Assembly (NCBI GenBank): GCA_965220645.1
Contig: OZ244836.1
Location: forward strand, 3,162,001 to 3,226,000
DNA: 64,000 bases
Source: Aldehydirespirator sp965220645
GTDB taxonomy: Bacteria > Actinomycetota > Acidimicrobiia > Acidimicrobiales > Aldehydirespiratoraceae
Direction of reading: 5' to 3'
Shown here one piece after another: positions 25,134 to 32,496 of this stretch. Position 1 is the first letter of the stretch. Every line of letters starts with the position of its first letter. A program made the position numbers and the translations under genes. A model generated the notes under the pieces. The model had not been told where the DNA came from. It searched no databases and was given only the letters and a program-made list of their open reading frames with translations.

Positions 25134-25982
25134 CTAGCCCGATCGAGCCGCGCTGATCAGCGCCCCGATCTCGGCCGCGGCGTCGCTGCCGTCGTCGCAG
25201 GCGCGCGCCCATCCGGAGGCGTCGGAGTTGTGGTTGGCGTCTTTGATGGTGACCGAAGCGCCGCGGTCGAGCAGGTCGCGGACCATGCCGGCCCGGTGGA
25301 ACTGGACGGCGAAGTGCAGAGCGGTCGTGTTCCGGTAGGGCCGGGCGTCGAGGTCCGCCCCAGCGTCGAGGAGATAGTCGACCACTTCTCGCCGGTTGTT
25401 GAGCGCAGCGAACACGAAGGCCTCGCCCACGATCTCAGACGGATCGCCGTTCGGCGGGCTGCCCGGCCGTCGGCCCACATCGGCCCAGTCGGGACGGTAA
25501 GGACCGGGACCGGCCCGCAGCGACCCGTCGGTGGCGACCCAGTCCCGAACTTCCGGCAGTAGCCCCGCGGCGGCAGCCAGCCACAGAGTCGGACGGTGCA
25601 GGCCGTGCGCGACCAGCACATCGGCGGCCTCGGTAGAGCTGTGCATGGCCGCGGACTCCAGGGGTGTGATGCCGGCGTCGGCCTGAGCCGCGGGGTTGGC
25701 GCCCGCGGCTAGGAGTTGCGTGCAGAGGCCGGCCAGGTTCCAGCACCCGGTGAGGTTCAGCGCCCGGTCCAAGTACGCACCGGCGTCGATCAGCACCCCG
25801 ACCATCTCCGGCGAGGGTGGCCCCCCTTCAGGCTGGGTCATCCACTCAAGCATCGTGTTGTCACCGACCCTGAGGTTCACCACCCCCGGATCAGCCTTGA
25901 GCGCCGCTCGCAGCCCATCAACATCACCGGCCAGAAGCGCATGCAACGCCAACTGGACCCGCTCGTCGTCACTCGCAGCCAC
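25134..25982 (-). CDS. Ankyrin-repeat protein
   Basis: A 282-residue cytosolic protein with about five ankyrin-type repeats. The clearest are GITPLESAAMHSSTEAADVL and TALHFAVQFHRAGMVRDLLD, with EAFVFAALNNRREVVDYLLD preceding the latter. Ankyrin repeats bind other proteins; no catalytic domain is present. It stands alone on the minus strand between the DUF2339 gene and the toxin-antitoxin pair, so its partner is unknown. Confidence 0.85.
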   Translation of the reverse strand: MAASDDERVQLALHALLAGDVDGLRAALKADPGVVNLRVGDNTMLEWMTQPEGGPPSPEMVGVLIDAGAYLDRALNLTGCWNLAGLCTQLLAAGANPAAQADAGITPLESAAMHSSTEAADVLVAHGLHRPTLWLAAAAGLLPEVRDWVATDGSLRAGPGPYRPDWADVGRRPGSPPNGDPSEIVGEAFVFAALNNRREVVDYLLDAGADLDARPYRNTTALHFAVQFHRAGMVRDLLDRGASVTIKDANHNSDASGWARACDDGSDAAAEIGALISAARSG

Positions 25983-26098
25983 GTCGCCAATCTAGGCGTC
26001 GAGGCCATCGCATCATTCGACCGCACCATTGATCGGGTCCCCACAATCAACCGCATCGAGCCGTAGCGCATGGATGTGCACGGCAACGAGGGGCGCCC

Positions 26099-26407
26099 TC
26101 AGCAGCCGAGGGCGTAGGTCACGGCCCGGCACACCCTTCGCATCGTTCCGTCGCTCAGCTCGCCGGCTCGATTCGAGAGCGAAGCCCGTCGCAATGTGTG
26201 TAGGCCGTCACAGTTGACAGCCGACCCTGCCGAGATTCCAGTTACGGCGTCCGGCAGGGGAACCTCGGCAGCAAGACCCCTATCGGTGCTGGTGATCTCG
26301 GCAACGGTGACCAGTTCCCGCACGTCGATGACCTCAAGACGAGTGAGCACCAGTACCGGACGCCGTTTGCGTCTTACCTCCGCCCACCACACCTCGCCTC
26401 GGTTCAT
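26099..26407 (-). CDS. mazF: MazF/PemK-type toxin (endoribonuclease)
   Basis: A 102-residue type II toxin. The start MNRGEVWWAEV, followed by RRPVLVLTR, is the classic MazF beta-barrel opening, and AVNCDGLHTLRR carries the conserved region near the catalytic site. MazF toxins cut mRNA at short motifs. ATG at 26407 overlaps the antitoxin stop (ATGA), the usual antitoxin-toxin coupling, so this start is preferred to one four codons upstream. Confidence 0.9.
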   Translation of the reverse strand: MNRGEVWWAEVRRKRRPVLVLTRLEVIDVRELVTVAEITSTDRGLAAEVPLPDAVTGISAGSAVNCDGLHTLRRASLSNRAGELSDGTMRRVCRAVTYALGC

Positions 26408-26613
26408 GGGGTTCCCCATGCCTCCGCCTCGTCCCAGAAGCTGTCGGGTTGCTCCGGAAATCGCTGGTAGGCCGCACGATCCGCTTCGCCCATGGCCCGC
26501 TTGACCGCGGCCGCGACGCCTTCCCGAGCGGCGGCTGAGATGTTGACGTTGAGTTGCCGCGCTTGCTCGGCCAGCGCCTCATCCAATGTAAACGTGGTCC
26601 GTGTCGTCGCCAT
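26404..26613 (-). CDS. Antitoxin of the MazF-type module
   Basis: A 69-residue protein with an N-terminal ribbon-helix-helix-like segment (TRTTFTLDEALAEQARQL, then NVNISAAAREGV) and a C-terminal acidic/aromatic tail (YQRFPEQPDSFWDEAEAW) of the kind that blocks the toxin. It resembles CcdA/RHH antitoxins more than AbrB-type MazE. It should also repress its own promoter. ATG at 26613; stop overlaps the toxin start. Confidence 0.82.
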   Translation of the reverse strand: MATTRTTFTLDEALAEQARQLNVNISAAAREGVAAAVKRAMGEADRAAYQRFPEQPDSFWDEAEAWGTP

Positions 26614-26620
26614 CAAATTA

Positions 26621-26640
26621 TGCTATCAGAATTGCTAGCA
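26621..26640. promoter_or_regulatory. Inverted repeat upstream of the antitoxin gene, candidate operator
   Basis: TGCTA-TCAGAATTGC-TAGCA has 5-bp inverted arms, and TGCTATCA / TGCTAGCA also read as a 12-bp-spaced direct repeat. It begins eight bases before the antitoxin ATG, in an AT-rich patch, where an RHH antitoxin would be expected to bind for autorepression. Confidence 0.5.
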
Positions 26641-26718
26641 TCCACGGATCATCGGCTGCGAGCCCCCCGTAGCCGTAAGGGGCACTCCGGCGGACCGCGT
26701 GGAGCGGTCCTGGACGCG

Positions 26719-27117
26719 CTATCCGCCGGCGGCGCTGGTGAAGAGGGCTATCCAGATCGAGATTGTGGCCGCGGCGATGGCCGAGACGATGACATAGAGC
26801 TGCCTGGCCTGGACCTTGATTATCTCGGACCGCTCCTTGGCAGCCTCGGCGAAGCCCTCGTGCATGGCGACCTGCAAGGCGGCATGGCCCTCAACGAACT
26901 TGACGTTGGTTTCGGCGAACCTGGCGTTGATCTCAGCAAACGCCACCGCGAGGCTTGCTTGCAGGCGCTGCTCCACCCCGGCAAGGTCTTCCTTGGTGGC
27001 CATCTGATCCCACCCGCTGGGCGGGAGCTGATCCATGAGGGTGTCTGCGGCTTCTTCGCCCATCGAGTCCACCAGGCTTACGTACAGAGCGGCGCGCTGT
27101 GCTTGGGTTGCGGCCAT
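26719..27117 (-). CDS. Small coiled-coil protein with C-terminal membrane anchor (paralogue of the gene at 48750)
   Basis: A 132-residue hypothetical protein. The N-terminal block (QAQRAALYVSLVDSMGEEAADTL, then LPPSGWDQMATKED) is shared with the gene at 48750-49241. A charged coiled coil follows (VEQRLQASLAVAFAEINARFAE), then a C-terminal hydrophobic helix (LYVIVSAIAAATISIWIALF). The layout resembles DUF1640-type coiled-coil membrane proteins. Start ATG at 27117 is chosen because the paralogue begins at the matching residue, MA-x-TQ/TE-x-QR. Function unknown. Confidence 0.72.
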   Translation of the reverse strand: MAATQAQRAALYVSLVDSMGEEAADTLMDQLPPSGWDQMATKEDLAGVEQRLQASLAVAFAEINARFAETNVKFVEGHAALQVAMHEGFAEAAKERSEIIKVQARQLYVIVSAIAAATISIWIALFTSAAGG

Positions 27118-27436
27118 CACGGGACCTCCGTCCGTTCGAGCTTGATCGGCTGGGGGCGCCCGCGAGGGCTGCTCCGAGGCCACCCAGTCGGGCCATGCGA
27201 TCCGACGTGGCGGCGGACTCATCGTATCGCATCGGAGTTACAGATTTCAACCCAATTCGGTATAGTCAAATCAAATCCAATGTCACTAGCATCATACTCA
27301 GATGACCCTCCGCGTCTCACTTTCGAATGCGTAGTAGCGTCGGCCCGACACCCGCTGGACGGGTGGAGCGGAGAGTCTGTGGAGTCCAAGAACGCCGGTG
27401 AGGCTCGCGAATGACAGCAACCGCACTCGAGACACC
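27118..27436. promoter_or_regulatory. Divergent promoter region at the left side of the defence island
   Basis: No gene is seen. For the plus strand, TTACAG (27238-27243), 17 bases, then TATAGT (27261-27266) make a good promoter for the cysteine desulfurase, leaving a leader of about 165 bases. For the minus strand, TTGAAA (27250-27245), 18 bases, then TACGAT (27226-27221) could serve the coiled-coil gene. The patch 27225-27300 is clearly AT-richer than its surroundings. Confidence 0.45.
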
Positions 27437-28585
27437 ATGAGCGAGGTGTACCTGGACTACAACGCCTCGTCGCCGCTCGACCCGCGCGTGGCCGAAGCCA
27501 TGATGCCGATCCTGACTGACTCGGTCGGCAACGCCTCGTCGGTGCATCGATTCGGGCGCAGGCAGGCGGCCGCGGTGGACGACGCCCGCGAACACGTGGC
27601 TGCGCTGGTGGGCGGGCGAGCGTCGGGGGCCGTGTTCACGTCGGGAGCGACCGAGGCCAACAACCTGGCCCTGCGGGGTGCCATCGAGGCTGCCCCCGAG
27701 GGCCGGCGGCGAATGCTGGTGTCTGCGGTGGAGCATGCGTCGGTGGGACGCGCAGCGCGCTGGTTGGCCGACTGCGGCCTAGTGAAGCTGGACGTCATCG
27801 AGGCAACGGCCGGGGGCTTCGTCGAGCCGGACGCGGTGGAGGATCTCCTTGGGCCGGACGTGTTGCTGGTGTCGGTGATGGCAGCCAATAGCGAGACCGG
27901 TGTGCTCAACGCTGCGGGCGAGATCTCCGAGCGGGCCGGGGAAGCGGGGGCGCTGTTCCACTGCGACGCCACCCAGATGGCGGGCCGCATGGCCTTCGAC
28001 ATGGAGGCACTCGGAGCCGACTTGGTGTCGATCAGCGGCCACAAGATCTGCGGCCCTGGCGGGGTCGGCGCCTTGGTCGGCACCCGTCATGCTCTGGCGC
28101 AACTGGCGCCCGTGATCCACGGCGGCGGCCATGAGCGGGGCCTGCGCTCGGGCTCGCTGAACGTCGCCGGGATCGTGGGACTGGGCGCCGCGGCACGCAT
28201 AGCTGTAGACGAGCGAGTGTCGGAGTCGGCCAGGGTGGAGTTACAGCGCGACCGCCTAGTGACCGAGCTAGGAGCGAGGCTCCCAGGCGTGCATCAGAAC
28301 GGTGACCCGTCGAGACGTTTGCCCAACACGGCCAGCATCCGCTTCGAGGGCGCCGACGCCGAGGCGGTCATGTCCAACATGGACCCCGTGGCAGTGTCCA
28401 CCGGCAGCGCCTGCAGCGCCGGATCGATCGAGCCGTCGGAAGTGCTGACAGCCATGGGCCTGTCCCGCGACGCCGCCTTCGAGTCGGTGCGCTTCAGCCT
28501 GGGCCGCTTCACCACACGAGACGACATCGACACCGCCATAGACAGCGCCGTCACCGCCGTCGAGCGCGTCCGCTCTATGAGCTGA
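27437..28585 (+). CDS. Cysteine desulfurase (IscS/NifS family; SspA/DndA candidate)
   Basis: A 382-residue PLP enzyme that takes sulfur from cysteine as a persulfide. It starts VYLDYNASSPLDPRV. FTSGATEANN is the phosphate-binding loop, VEHASV contains the His stacking on PLP, and ISGHKICGPGGVGAL carries the PLP lysine. The sulfur-accepting Cys is in STGSACSAGS on a long flexible loop, the group I (IscS-like) pattern. In phosphorothioation systems such an enzyme (DndA or SspA) feeds sulfur to the DndC/SspD protein. An SspD-like gene lies 7.4 kb downstream, but small genes intervene, so a general IscS role is possible. Its last 14 codons recur at 30202-30246. Confidence 0.85.
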   Translation: MSEVYLDYNASSPLDPRVAEAMMPILTDSVGNASSVHRFGRRQAAAVDDAREHVAALVGGRASGAVFTSGATEANNLALRGAIEAAPEGRRRMLVSAVEHASVGRAARWLADCGLVKLDVIEATAGGFVEPDAVEDLLGPDVLLVSVMAANSETGVLNAAGEISERAGEAGALFHCDATQMAGRMAFDMEALGADLVSISGHKICGPGGVGALVGTRHALAQLAPVIHGGGHERGLRSGSLNVAGIVGLGAAARIAVDERVSESARVELQRDRLVTELGARLPGVHQNGDPSRRLPNTASIRFEGADAEAVMSNMDPVAVSTGSACSAGSIEPSEVLTAMGLSRDAAFESVRFSLGRFTTRDDIDTAIDSAVTAVERVRSMS

Positions 28586-28631
28586 TCAGCTGAGGCCGCA
28601 TTCGCCGAGTTCTGCGAGCGGCTAGGAGGAC
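28541..28631 (+). repeat. 91-bp direct repeat, copy A (3' end of the cysteine desulfurase gene)
   Basis: This stretch covers the last 14 codons (DSAVTAVERVRSMS), the stop and about 45 bases beyond. It matches 30202-30292 at 79 of 91 positions by hand alignment. The intact gene ends here. The sequence right after it differs completely between the two copies. Confidence 0.85.
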
Positions 28632-28632
28632 C

Positions 28633-28791
28633 TCATCCGGCATGTCCGGCCCCGAGGGAAGCGAGACTGCGACTCCAAGGCGGTATGCGTTGGCCTGTCG
28701 TGGCCTTGAACTCGACGGTCTCGGGCTCGCCCGCCGCGGCCAGTCGGACGCTCTCATCGGGCGTGGTGATAGCTCCAATATCGCCGGGCAC
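28633..28791 (-). pseudogene. Truncated AlbA_2/Schlafen-type N-terminal fragment
   Basis: A minus-strand GTG at 28791 opens 52 codons whose centre reads ESVRLAAAGEPETVEFKATT. This is the start of the AlbA_2 (Schlafen-like, putative DNA-binding/ATP-binding) domain, where ExxxxEFK is the hallmark. After GQR the similarity stops, and the reading frame ends at 28633, one base past repeat copy A. The rest of the domain (normally over 100 residues) is missing. Calling it a remnant is inference from this abrupt cut. Confidence 0.55.
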
Positions 28792-28798
28792 GCCCGCG

Positions 28799-30133
28799 CT
28801 ATGCCGAGGGCTTCTGCTCCGCAGATGCCCCTGCGCTCTCGGACTCCGTCTCGGGGCGGCGTTCGAGGCGTGGCGCTGCTGGTGTCACGGCTCGGAGGTT
28901 CTGCAGGATGTCGCCGTAGAAGACTGTCACAGCGTCGAGGATCCCGTCGATGAATCCGGGCTTGCGGGTGGTACGACGGCCTTGCCCCATCTCGGAGCGC
29001 CGCAGCACACGGAACCGGACCGGATCCTTTCGGGACTCACCGAGCCCGGCCTTGGGGTCTTGGAGCAAATGTTCCAGCGTCGCGACGACAGGGGCTCGGG
29101 CTCCTCGGGCGTACGTCTCGATGATCAGCGACCCCTCGGTGTCGCGCAGTTGCCTGGTGAGCCAGGTGACGCGAGCCCTCGCACCGCGGTCTCTAGGAGC
29201 GTCGAACACGGCGCTCGTCGTGACAAGGCGGGCACGCAAGTCGGCGCTGATGGATACGTCAGCGATCGTGTCGGGCACACGGAGGGTCCCGGCAAGGGTG
29301 CCGTCGTCGCAGACAGACTCGGCAAAGGCGCGGTTGCGTTGTTGAACGTCGTCGCGATGCGCCCTCGGTATGACCTCCTGCACTTCGGAGCCGATCTCGA
29401 CGCCCAGCTTCAGCGCCGCGTACCTCAGAAGCTGGTCCCAACGCTGACAGACCTCGACAACGGCGCTGTCCTTCCGGTCGAGGGTTCCCTCCCGTGCGCC
29501 GTCTCGCACCGCCGTCCAGTTGGCGCCCATGTCGGAGAACGCCAATGCGCCCGAGTTCGGATGCTCGAGGTACCGGATCAACTCGTTGAGGATCCATGCC
29601 TGCTCCGGGTCGTCCACACCGCGGTGCGTGTGCTCCTTGACCGCCTCGGCGAGGATCATCGTCCACGACATGTGGTGAACCTGCACCTTGGAGTTCGACC
29701 TCAACCGCAATCCGTCGGTCGGATGAACACCGGGCGACGGTGCGATCTCGTTGGAAATCGTGATCACACAATCGTGATCATTCAGGCGAGCGATCTCGAT
29801 ATACGCGTTGATCTGCTCTGCTTCGAGCTTGGCGTCGCCCGTCTTCACCTCCACGAGCGCCTCGAACCTGCTCCTGCGTCCGAACGACACCCGCACGAGA
29901 CCGTCAGGCCGAACTGTGCGCCCGTCGGGAGTCTCGTAAGCGACCTCGGTGAAGGCCTCGACCGTCGCCCTGGCGTCGCGGGTGGCCCCCAACCGCGTGA
30001 GCAGCGCCTTCGAGAATGGCCGCACGATCGTCAAGACCGCGAGCAGCGCAGACGTGGCCCGAGCCTCAGCCTCCTTGTTGCCGGAGATCCCCGCCACGGG
30101 GATCAGGCGTGCGGGTTGTGCTTCGACTTCCAC
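28799..30133 (-). CDS. PD-(D/E)XK nuclease-superfamily protein of unknown role
   Basis: A 444-residue protein starting ARLIPVAGISGNKEAEARAT, an opening I associate with a family of actinobacterial hypothetical proteins. The N-terminal third carries a PD-(D/E)XK core: Asp in VRPDGLVRV, then Glu and Lys in FEALVEVKTGD, followed by a helix containing QINAYIEIAR. The rest is a large alpha/beta region without known motifs, and the last 20 residues are polar. GTG at 30133 follows GGGAGGG at short spacing; GTG at 30169 is an alternative. The gene lies between two copies of the cysteine desulfurase tail, opposite in direction to the Ssp operon. A role in defence is inference. Confidence 0.7.
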   Translation of the reverse strand: MEVEAQPARLIPVAGISGNKEAEARATSALLAVLTIVRPFSKALLTRLGATRDARATVEAFTEVAYETPDGRTVRPDGLVRVSFGRRSRFEALVEVKTGDAKLEAEQINAYIEIARLNDHDCVITISNEIAPSPGVHPTDGLRLRSNSKVQVHHMSWTMILAEAVKEHTHRGVDDPEQAWILNELIRYLEHPNSGALAFSDMGANWTAVRDGAREGTLDRKDSAVVEVCQRWDQLLRYAALKLGVEIGSEVQEVIPRAHRDDVQQRNRAFAESVCDDGTLAGTLRVPDTIADVSISADLRARLVTTSAVFDAPRDRGARARVTWLTRQLRDTEGSLIIETYARGARAPVVATLEHLLQDPKAGLGESRKDPVRFRVLRRSEMGQGRRTTRKPGFIDGILDAVTVFYGDILQNLRAVTPAAPRLERRPETESESAGASAEQKPSA

Positions 30134-30201
30134 AGTCCCTCCCGGCGCAGTCGCAAGTACCGAAGCCACCGTAGCGAGCCAACGCCGACTCTGACCAGAT
30201 C

Positions 30202-30292
30202 GACAGCGCCGTAACCGCCGTAGGGCGCGTCCGCACGATGAGCTGATCAGCCGGGGCCGAGTTCGCTGAGTTGTGGGAGCGGCTAGGAGGAC
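30202..30292 (+). repeat. 91-bp direct repeat, copy B (orphan cysteine desulfurase tail)
   Basis: Copy B reads DSAVTAVGRVRTMS and a stop in the same frame as the real gene end, with changes that are mostly silent or conservative at codon level. No cysteine desulfurase sequence precedes it. It therefore looks like the leftover tail of a second, homologous gene and not a recent copy. The stop codon of the 61-residue minus-strand gene lies inside it. Confidence 0.8.
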
Positions 30293-30468
30293 TCGGGGCG
30301 AGGCGACGGGAACGCGAGCCTGAGAACGCGCTCGCGTTCCGCCTCGTCGTAGGCCTCTGCCATGCGGCGCATCCTCTCCCGCTCCTCCTCGGTCGGAGGT
30401 CGCGGCGGGACCAAGAAATCCAGTTTGTACACGAGGCGCCTGGGACCAAAGACAGGAATGAACTTCAT
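30283..30468 (-). CDS. Small hypothetical protein, 61 residues
   Basis: The protein begins MKFIPVFGPRRLVYKLDF and continues with a Pro-rich turn and a charged helix (TEEERERMRRMAEAYDEAER). No known domain. Its ATG overlaps the stop of the upstream 92-residue gene (ATGA), which supports it being real. The stop codon is within repeat copy B, so the C-terminus may have been changed by the recombination seen there. Confidence 0.5.
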   Translation of the reverse strand: MKFIPVFGPRRLVYKLDFLVPPRPPTEEERERMRRMAEAYDEAERERVLRLAFPSPRPESS

Positions 30469-30743
30469 GATAGTTCCTCCTCATCAGGAGGGCGTGGTGT
30501 GAACCTACCATATTCCTCCTCAAACTGAGCAACGTGGTCGGATATCTGTTGAGCCAGTTCCCACGCCACCTGCGGTGGAACCTTCATCCATGCGACGTAC
30601 ACCGCATTCGGCGACTGCTGCCGTTCGCGAAGCGACACGGCGAACTCCAAGGTGAACTCCAGACGTGTACGGGCGAGCGCACGACGGCAGGGCTCAGGGC
30701 TTTCACTCGCAACCGTCCCGATAGTTGCGACAGCTGTGGACAA
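30465..30743 (-). CDS. Small hypothetical protein, DUF3467-like
   Basis: A 92-residue protein. The pattern LEFTLEFAVSL followed by VYVAWMKVPPQVAWELAQQI and FEEEYGRF recalls DUF3467 (EFxLxF, SPxxAKxL, YExxFG), a small family of unknown function. The only start that keeps the whole pattern is TTG at 30743, so the start is uncertain. It is coupled to the 61-residue gene and divergent from the pair at 30808. Confidence 0.5.
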   Translation of the reverse strand: MSTAVATIGTVASESPEPCRRALARTRLEFTLEFAVSLRERQQSPNAVYVAWMKVPPQVAWELAQQISDHVAQFEEEYGRFTPRPPDEEELS

Positions 30744-30807
30744 GCTGTAGTTTCAAACGGGACTGAATATCAGGAATATGAATAAAAGGCAGGATAAGGA
30801 GACTCCC

Positions 30808-30972
30808 ATGGTTATCGCATCCGGGACGGCACCACAGTCCTCCATCGAGGATCTCCGCGCGGCCGCGTGGGCGGAACACCTGCAGGTTGTCAGGGAGGAC
30901 GGAACCTACCCCAACCTCGTGACCGCAGAGGAATTGCGCCGCCGCGCCGCCGAGCTTCGTGGCAAGGACTAG
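30808..30972 (+). CDS. Small protein, possible antitoxin
   Basis: A 54-residue protein (MVIASGTAPQSSIEDLRAAA...). ATG at 30808 has a strong AAGGAG six bases upstream and is preferred to the ATG at 30778. It is mostly helical and charged, with no clear DNA-binding motif. Its end overlaps the next gene by 14 bases, the layout of a type II antitoxin-toxin pair; this is the only support for the proposed role. Confidence 0.5.
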   Translation: MVIASGTAPQSSIEDLRAAAWAEHLQVVREDGTYPNLVTAEELRRRAAELRGKD

Positions 30973-31234
30973 CCGCAGTGCCTGGCGCTGGGCCGAGATC
31001 GATGAGCCGCTCGACCGCTTCGCAGCCGAGTATGGCACGGCGCGGTCGGGGGAGGTCTGCGAACTGCTGGCCCGCGTCGCGGAGACGCCGCTCGATGTCG
31101 ACCCCGGCCTCTCCATCCCGGGCAGCCCTGTCCGCTACATGGAGATCCCCGGGGCGCGCGTCGAGTTCATCGTGACGCGCACGACGGAAATGAACAGCCT
31201 GCGGCTGGTCGCGGTGATGCCAAGACCCTGGTAG
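30959..31234 (+). CDS. Small protein, possible RelE/ParE-like toxin
   Basis: A 91-residue protein starting at GTG 30959. The second half alternates beta-type segments (VRYMEIPGARVEFIVTRTTE, then LRLVAVMPRPW) in a way that recalls the RelE/ParE barrel, but catalytic residues cannot be assigned. It is followed by 233 bases before the sspB start. It may be a toxin of the pair with the preceding gene; confidence is modest. Confidence 0.45.
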   Translation: MARTSRSAWRWAEIDEPLDRFAAEYGTARSGEVCELLARVAETPLDVDPGLSIPGSPVRYMEIPGARVEFIVTRTTEMNSLRLVAVMPRPW

Positions 31235-31438
31235 CTGCGTCAGCCCCGTGCGACTTGTGGGCAACGACCTTCCCCGGCTGGCAGAGGCAACGCTCGCCGA
31301 CCACGCCCGAACTTGGCAGCTGCTGACGACCCACAACCCGAATGGCCAGTAGAACACCAACGTGTGGTCCACTACGGATGCGACCGCCACGAACCTGAGG
31401 TACCGGGCGGCGTCGTAGCCTTTGAGTATGTTTGCGCC

Positions 31439-31471
31439 ATGACCGAAGTGACTGCGGGGACCAGCCGGTGA
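31439..31471 (+). CDS. Putative 10-residue leader peptide coupled to sspB
   Basis: ATG at 31439 opens MTEVTAGTSR. Its TGA (31469-31471) overlaps the GTG start of sspB (31468) as GTGA. This is the same coupling device used through the operon and favours GTG 31468 as the sspB start. Translation of such a short ORF is not proven. Confidence 0.35.
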   Translation: MTEVTAGTSR

Positions 31472-32496
31472 GGCTGGCGGACATGGCCGAGCGTTCGTTC
31501 GCCCGCCATGAGACGTTTCATCCCCGCTACGGCTGGTTCCGCAAGGCCTATGCCTTCGTCGCTGACGACGGGCACGACTTCAACAAGGAGGACGCCCCCG
31601 TCATTATTGGCGTGGGCAAGAACATGGTGCGGGCCATCCGCTTCTGGGGCCTAGCCGCGAAGCTGATCGTCAAAGCTCAGCAATCACGGAAGCCTCGAAC
31701 GCCGAGTCTCGTTCCCACCCGGCGCGGCCGCGCGCTCTTCGGCGAACAGGGATGGGATCCTTACATGGAGGATCCCGGAACGCTCTGGCTGCTGCACTGG
31801 TTGCTGCTAGCACCCCCCACCCAACTTCCGGTGTGGTGGCTTGCTTTCAACGAGTTTCACGCCGTCGAGTTCGAAGATGCTGACCTTGAGGAGGCCATCA
31901 GCACTCACCTGGAAGCTGTAGCAACGTGGAAGCCGCCCCACCCGTCGTCGGTCAAGAAGGACATCAGCGCACTGGTTCGCACATATGCGCCAGCCCCTCG
32001 ATCCCACCGCACCGGCATCGACGACGTCTTGGACTGCCCGCTACGTGAGTTGAACTTGCTAGGGCGCTCGGTCGCGACAGGAAAGTACCGGTTCATGCTT
32101 GGGCCGAAGCCGTCGCTGCCCTCGGCAATCGTTGCGCATGCCGTGCTCGACTACATCGACCGTACCGGCACCGGCGGGAACACGACCACCCTAAGCCGCC
32201 TCGCCCACGAGTCCGGCGCCCCCGGCCGGGCGTTCAGGTACACGGAAGCCGAGTTGCTCGGCGCACTACAACCCACGGTGGAACGCAATCGCGCCTTGAG
32301 CCTCGCGACTCCGGCGGGTGTGGCGCAGCTCGCCTGGTCAGGGGAACCCGCGGCTATCGCCACAACGATCCTCGACGACTACTACGGGAGATCCGCAACC
32401 GAGGTCTGCTCGGGGTGCATTGGCGACGTGTCCGTCGGCGACCGCCGCGCTGTGGGGGCCATGAGCCGAACTCGCTCCGTCGCGGGAGTTCAGTAG
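31468..32496 (+). CDS. sspB: DUF4007 protein, SspB-like phosphorothioation component
   Basis: A 342-residue protein. The opening RSFARHETFHPRYGWFRKAY followed by DAPVIIGVGKNMVRAIRFWG is the DUF4007 signature (HETFxxRxGW, GVGKNMV-x-xIxxW). DUF4007 is the family of SspB, described as a DNA-nicking component of the single-stranded phosphorothioation system SspABCD. A helical middle part (LWLLHWLLLAPP) and a C-terminal winged-helix-like half follow. GTG 31468 is chosen for its overlap with the leader ORF and upstream GGGGA; ATG 31483 would also keep the domain. The stop TAG shares a base with the next GTG, so it is the first gene of a coupled eight-gene operon. Confidence 0.8.
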   Translation: MRLADMAERSFARHETFHPRYGWFRKAYAFVADDGHDFNKEDAPVIIGVGKNMVRAIRFWGLAAKLIVKAQQSRKPRTPSLVPTRRGRALFGEQGWDPYMEDPGTLWLLHWLLLAPPTQLPVWWLAFNEFHAVEFEDADLEEAISTHLEAVATWKPPHPSSVKKDISALVRTYAPAPRSHRTGIDDVLDCPLRELNLLGRSVATGKYRFMLGPKPSLPSAIVAHAVLDYIDRTGTGGNTTTLSRLAHESGAPGRAFRYTEAELLGALQPTVERNRALSLATPAGVAQLAWSGEPAAIATTILDDYYGRSATEVCSGCIGDVSVGDRRAVGAMSRTRSVAGVQ

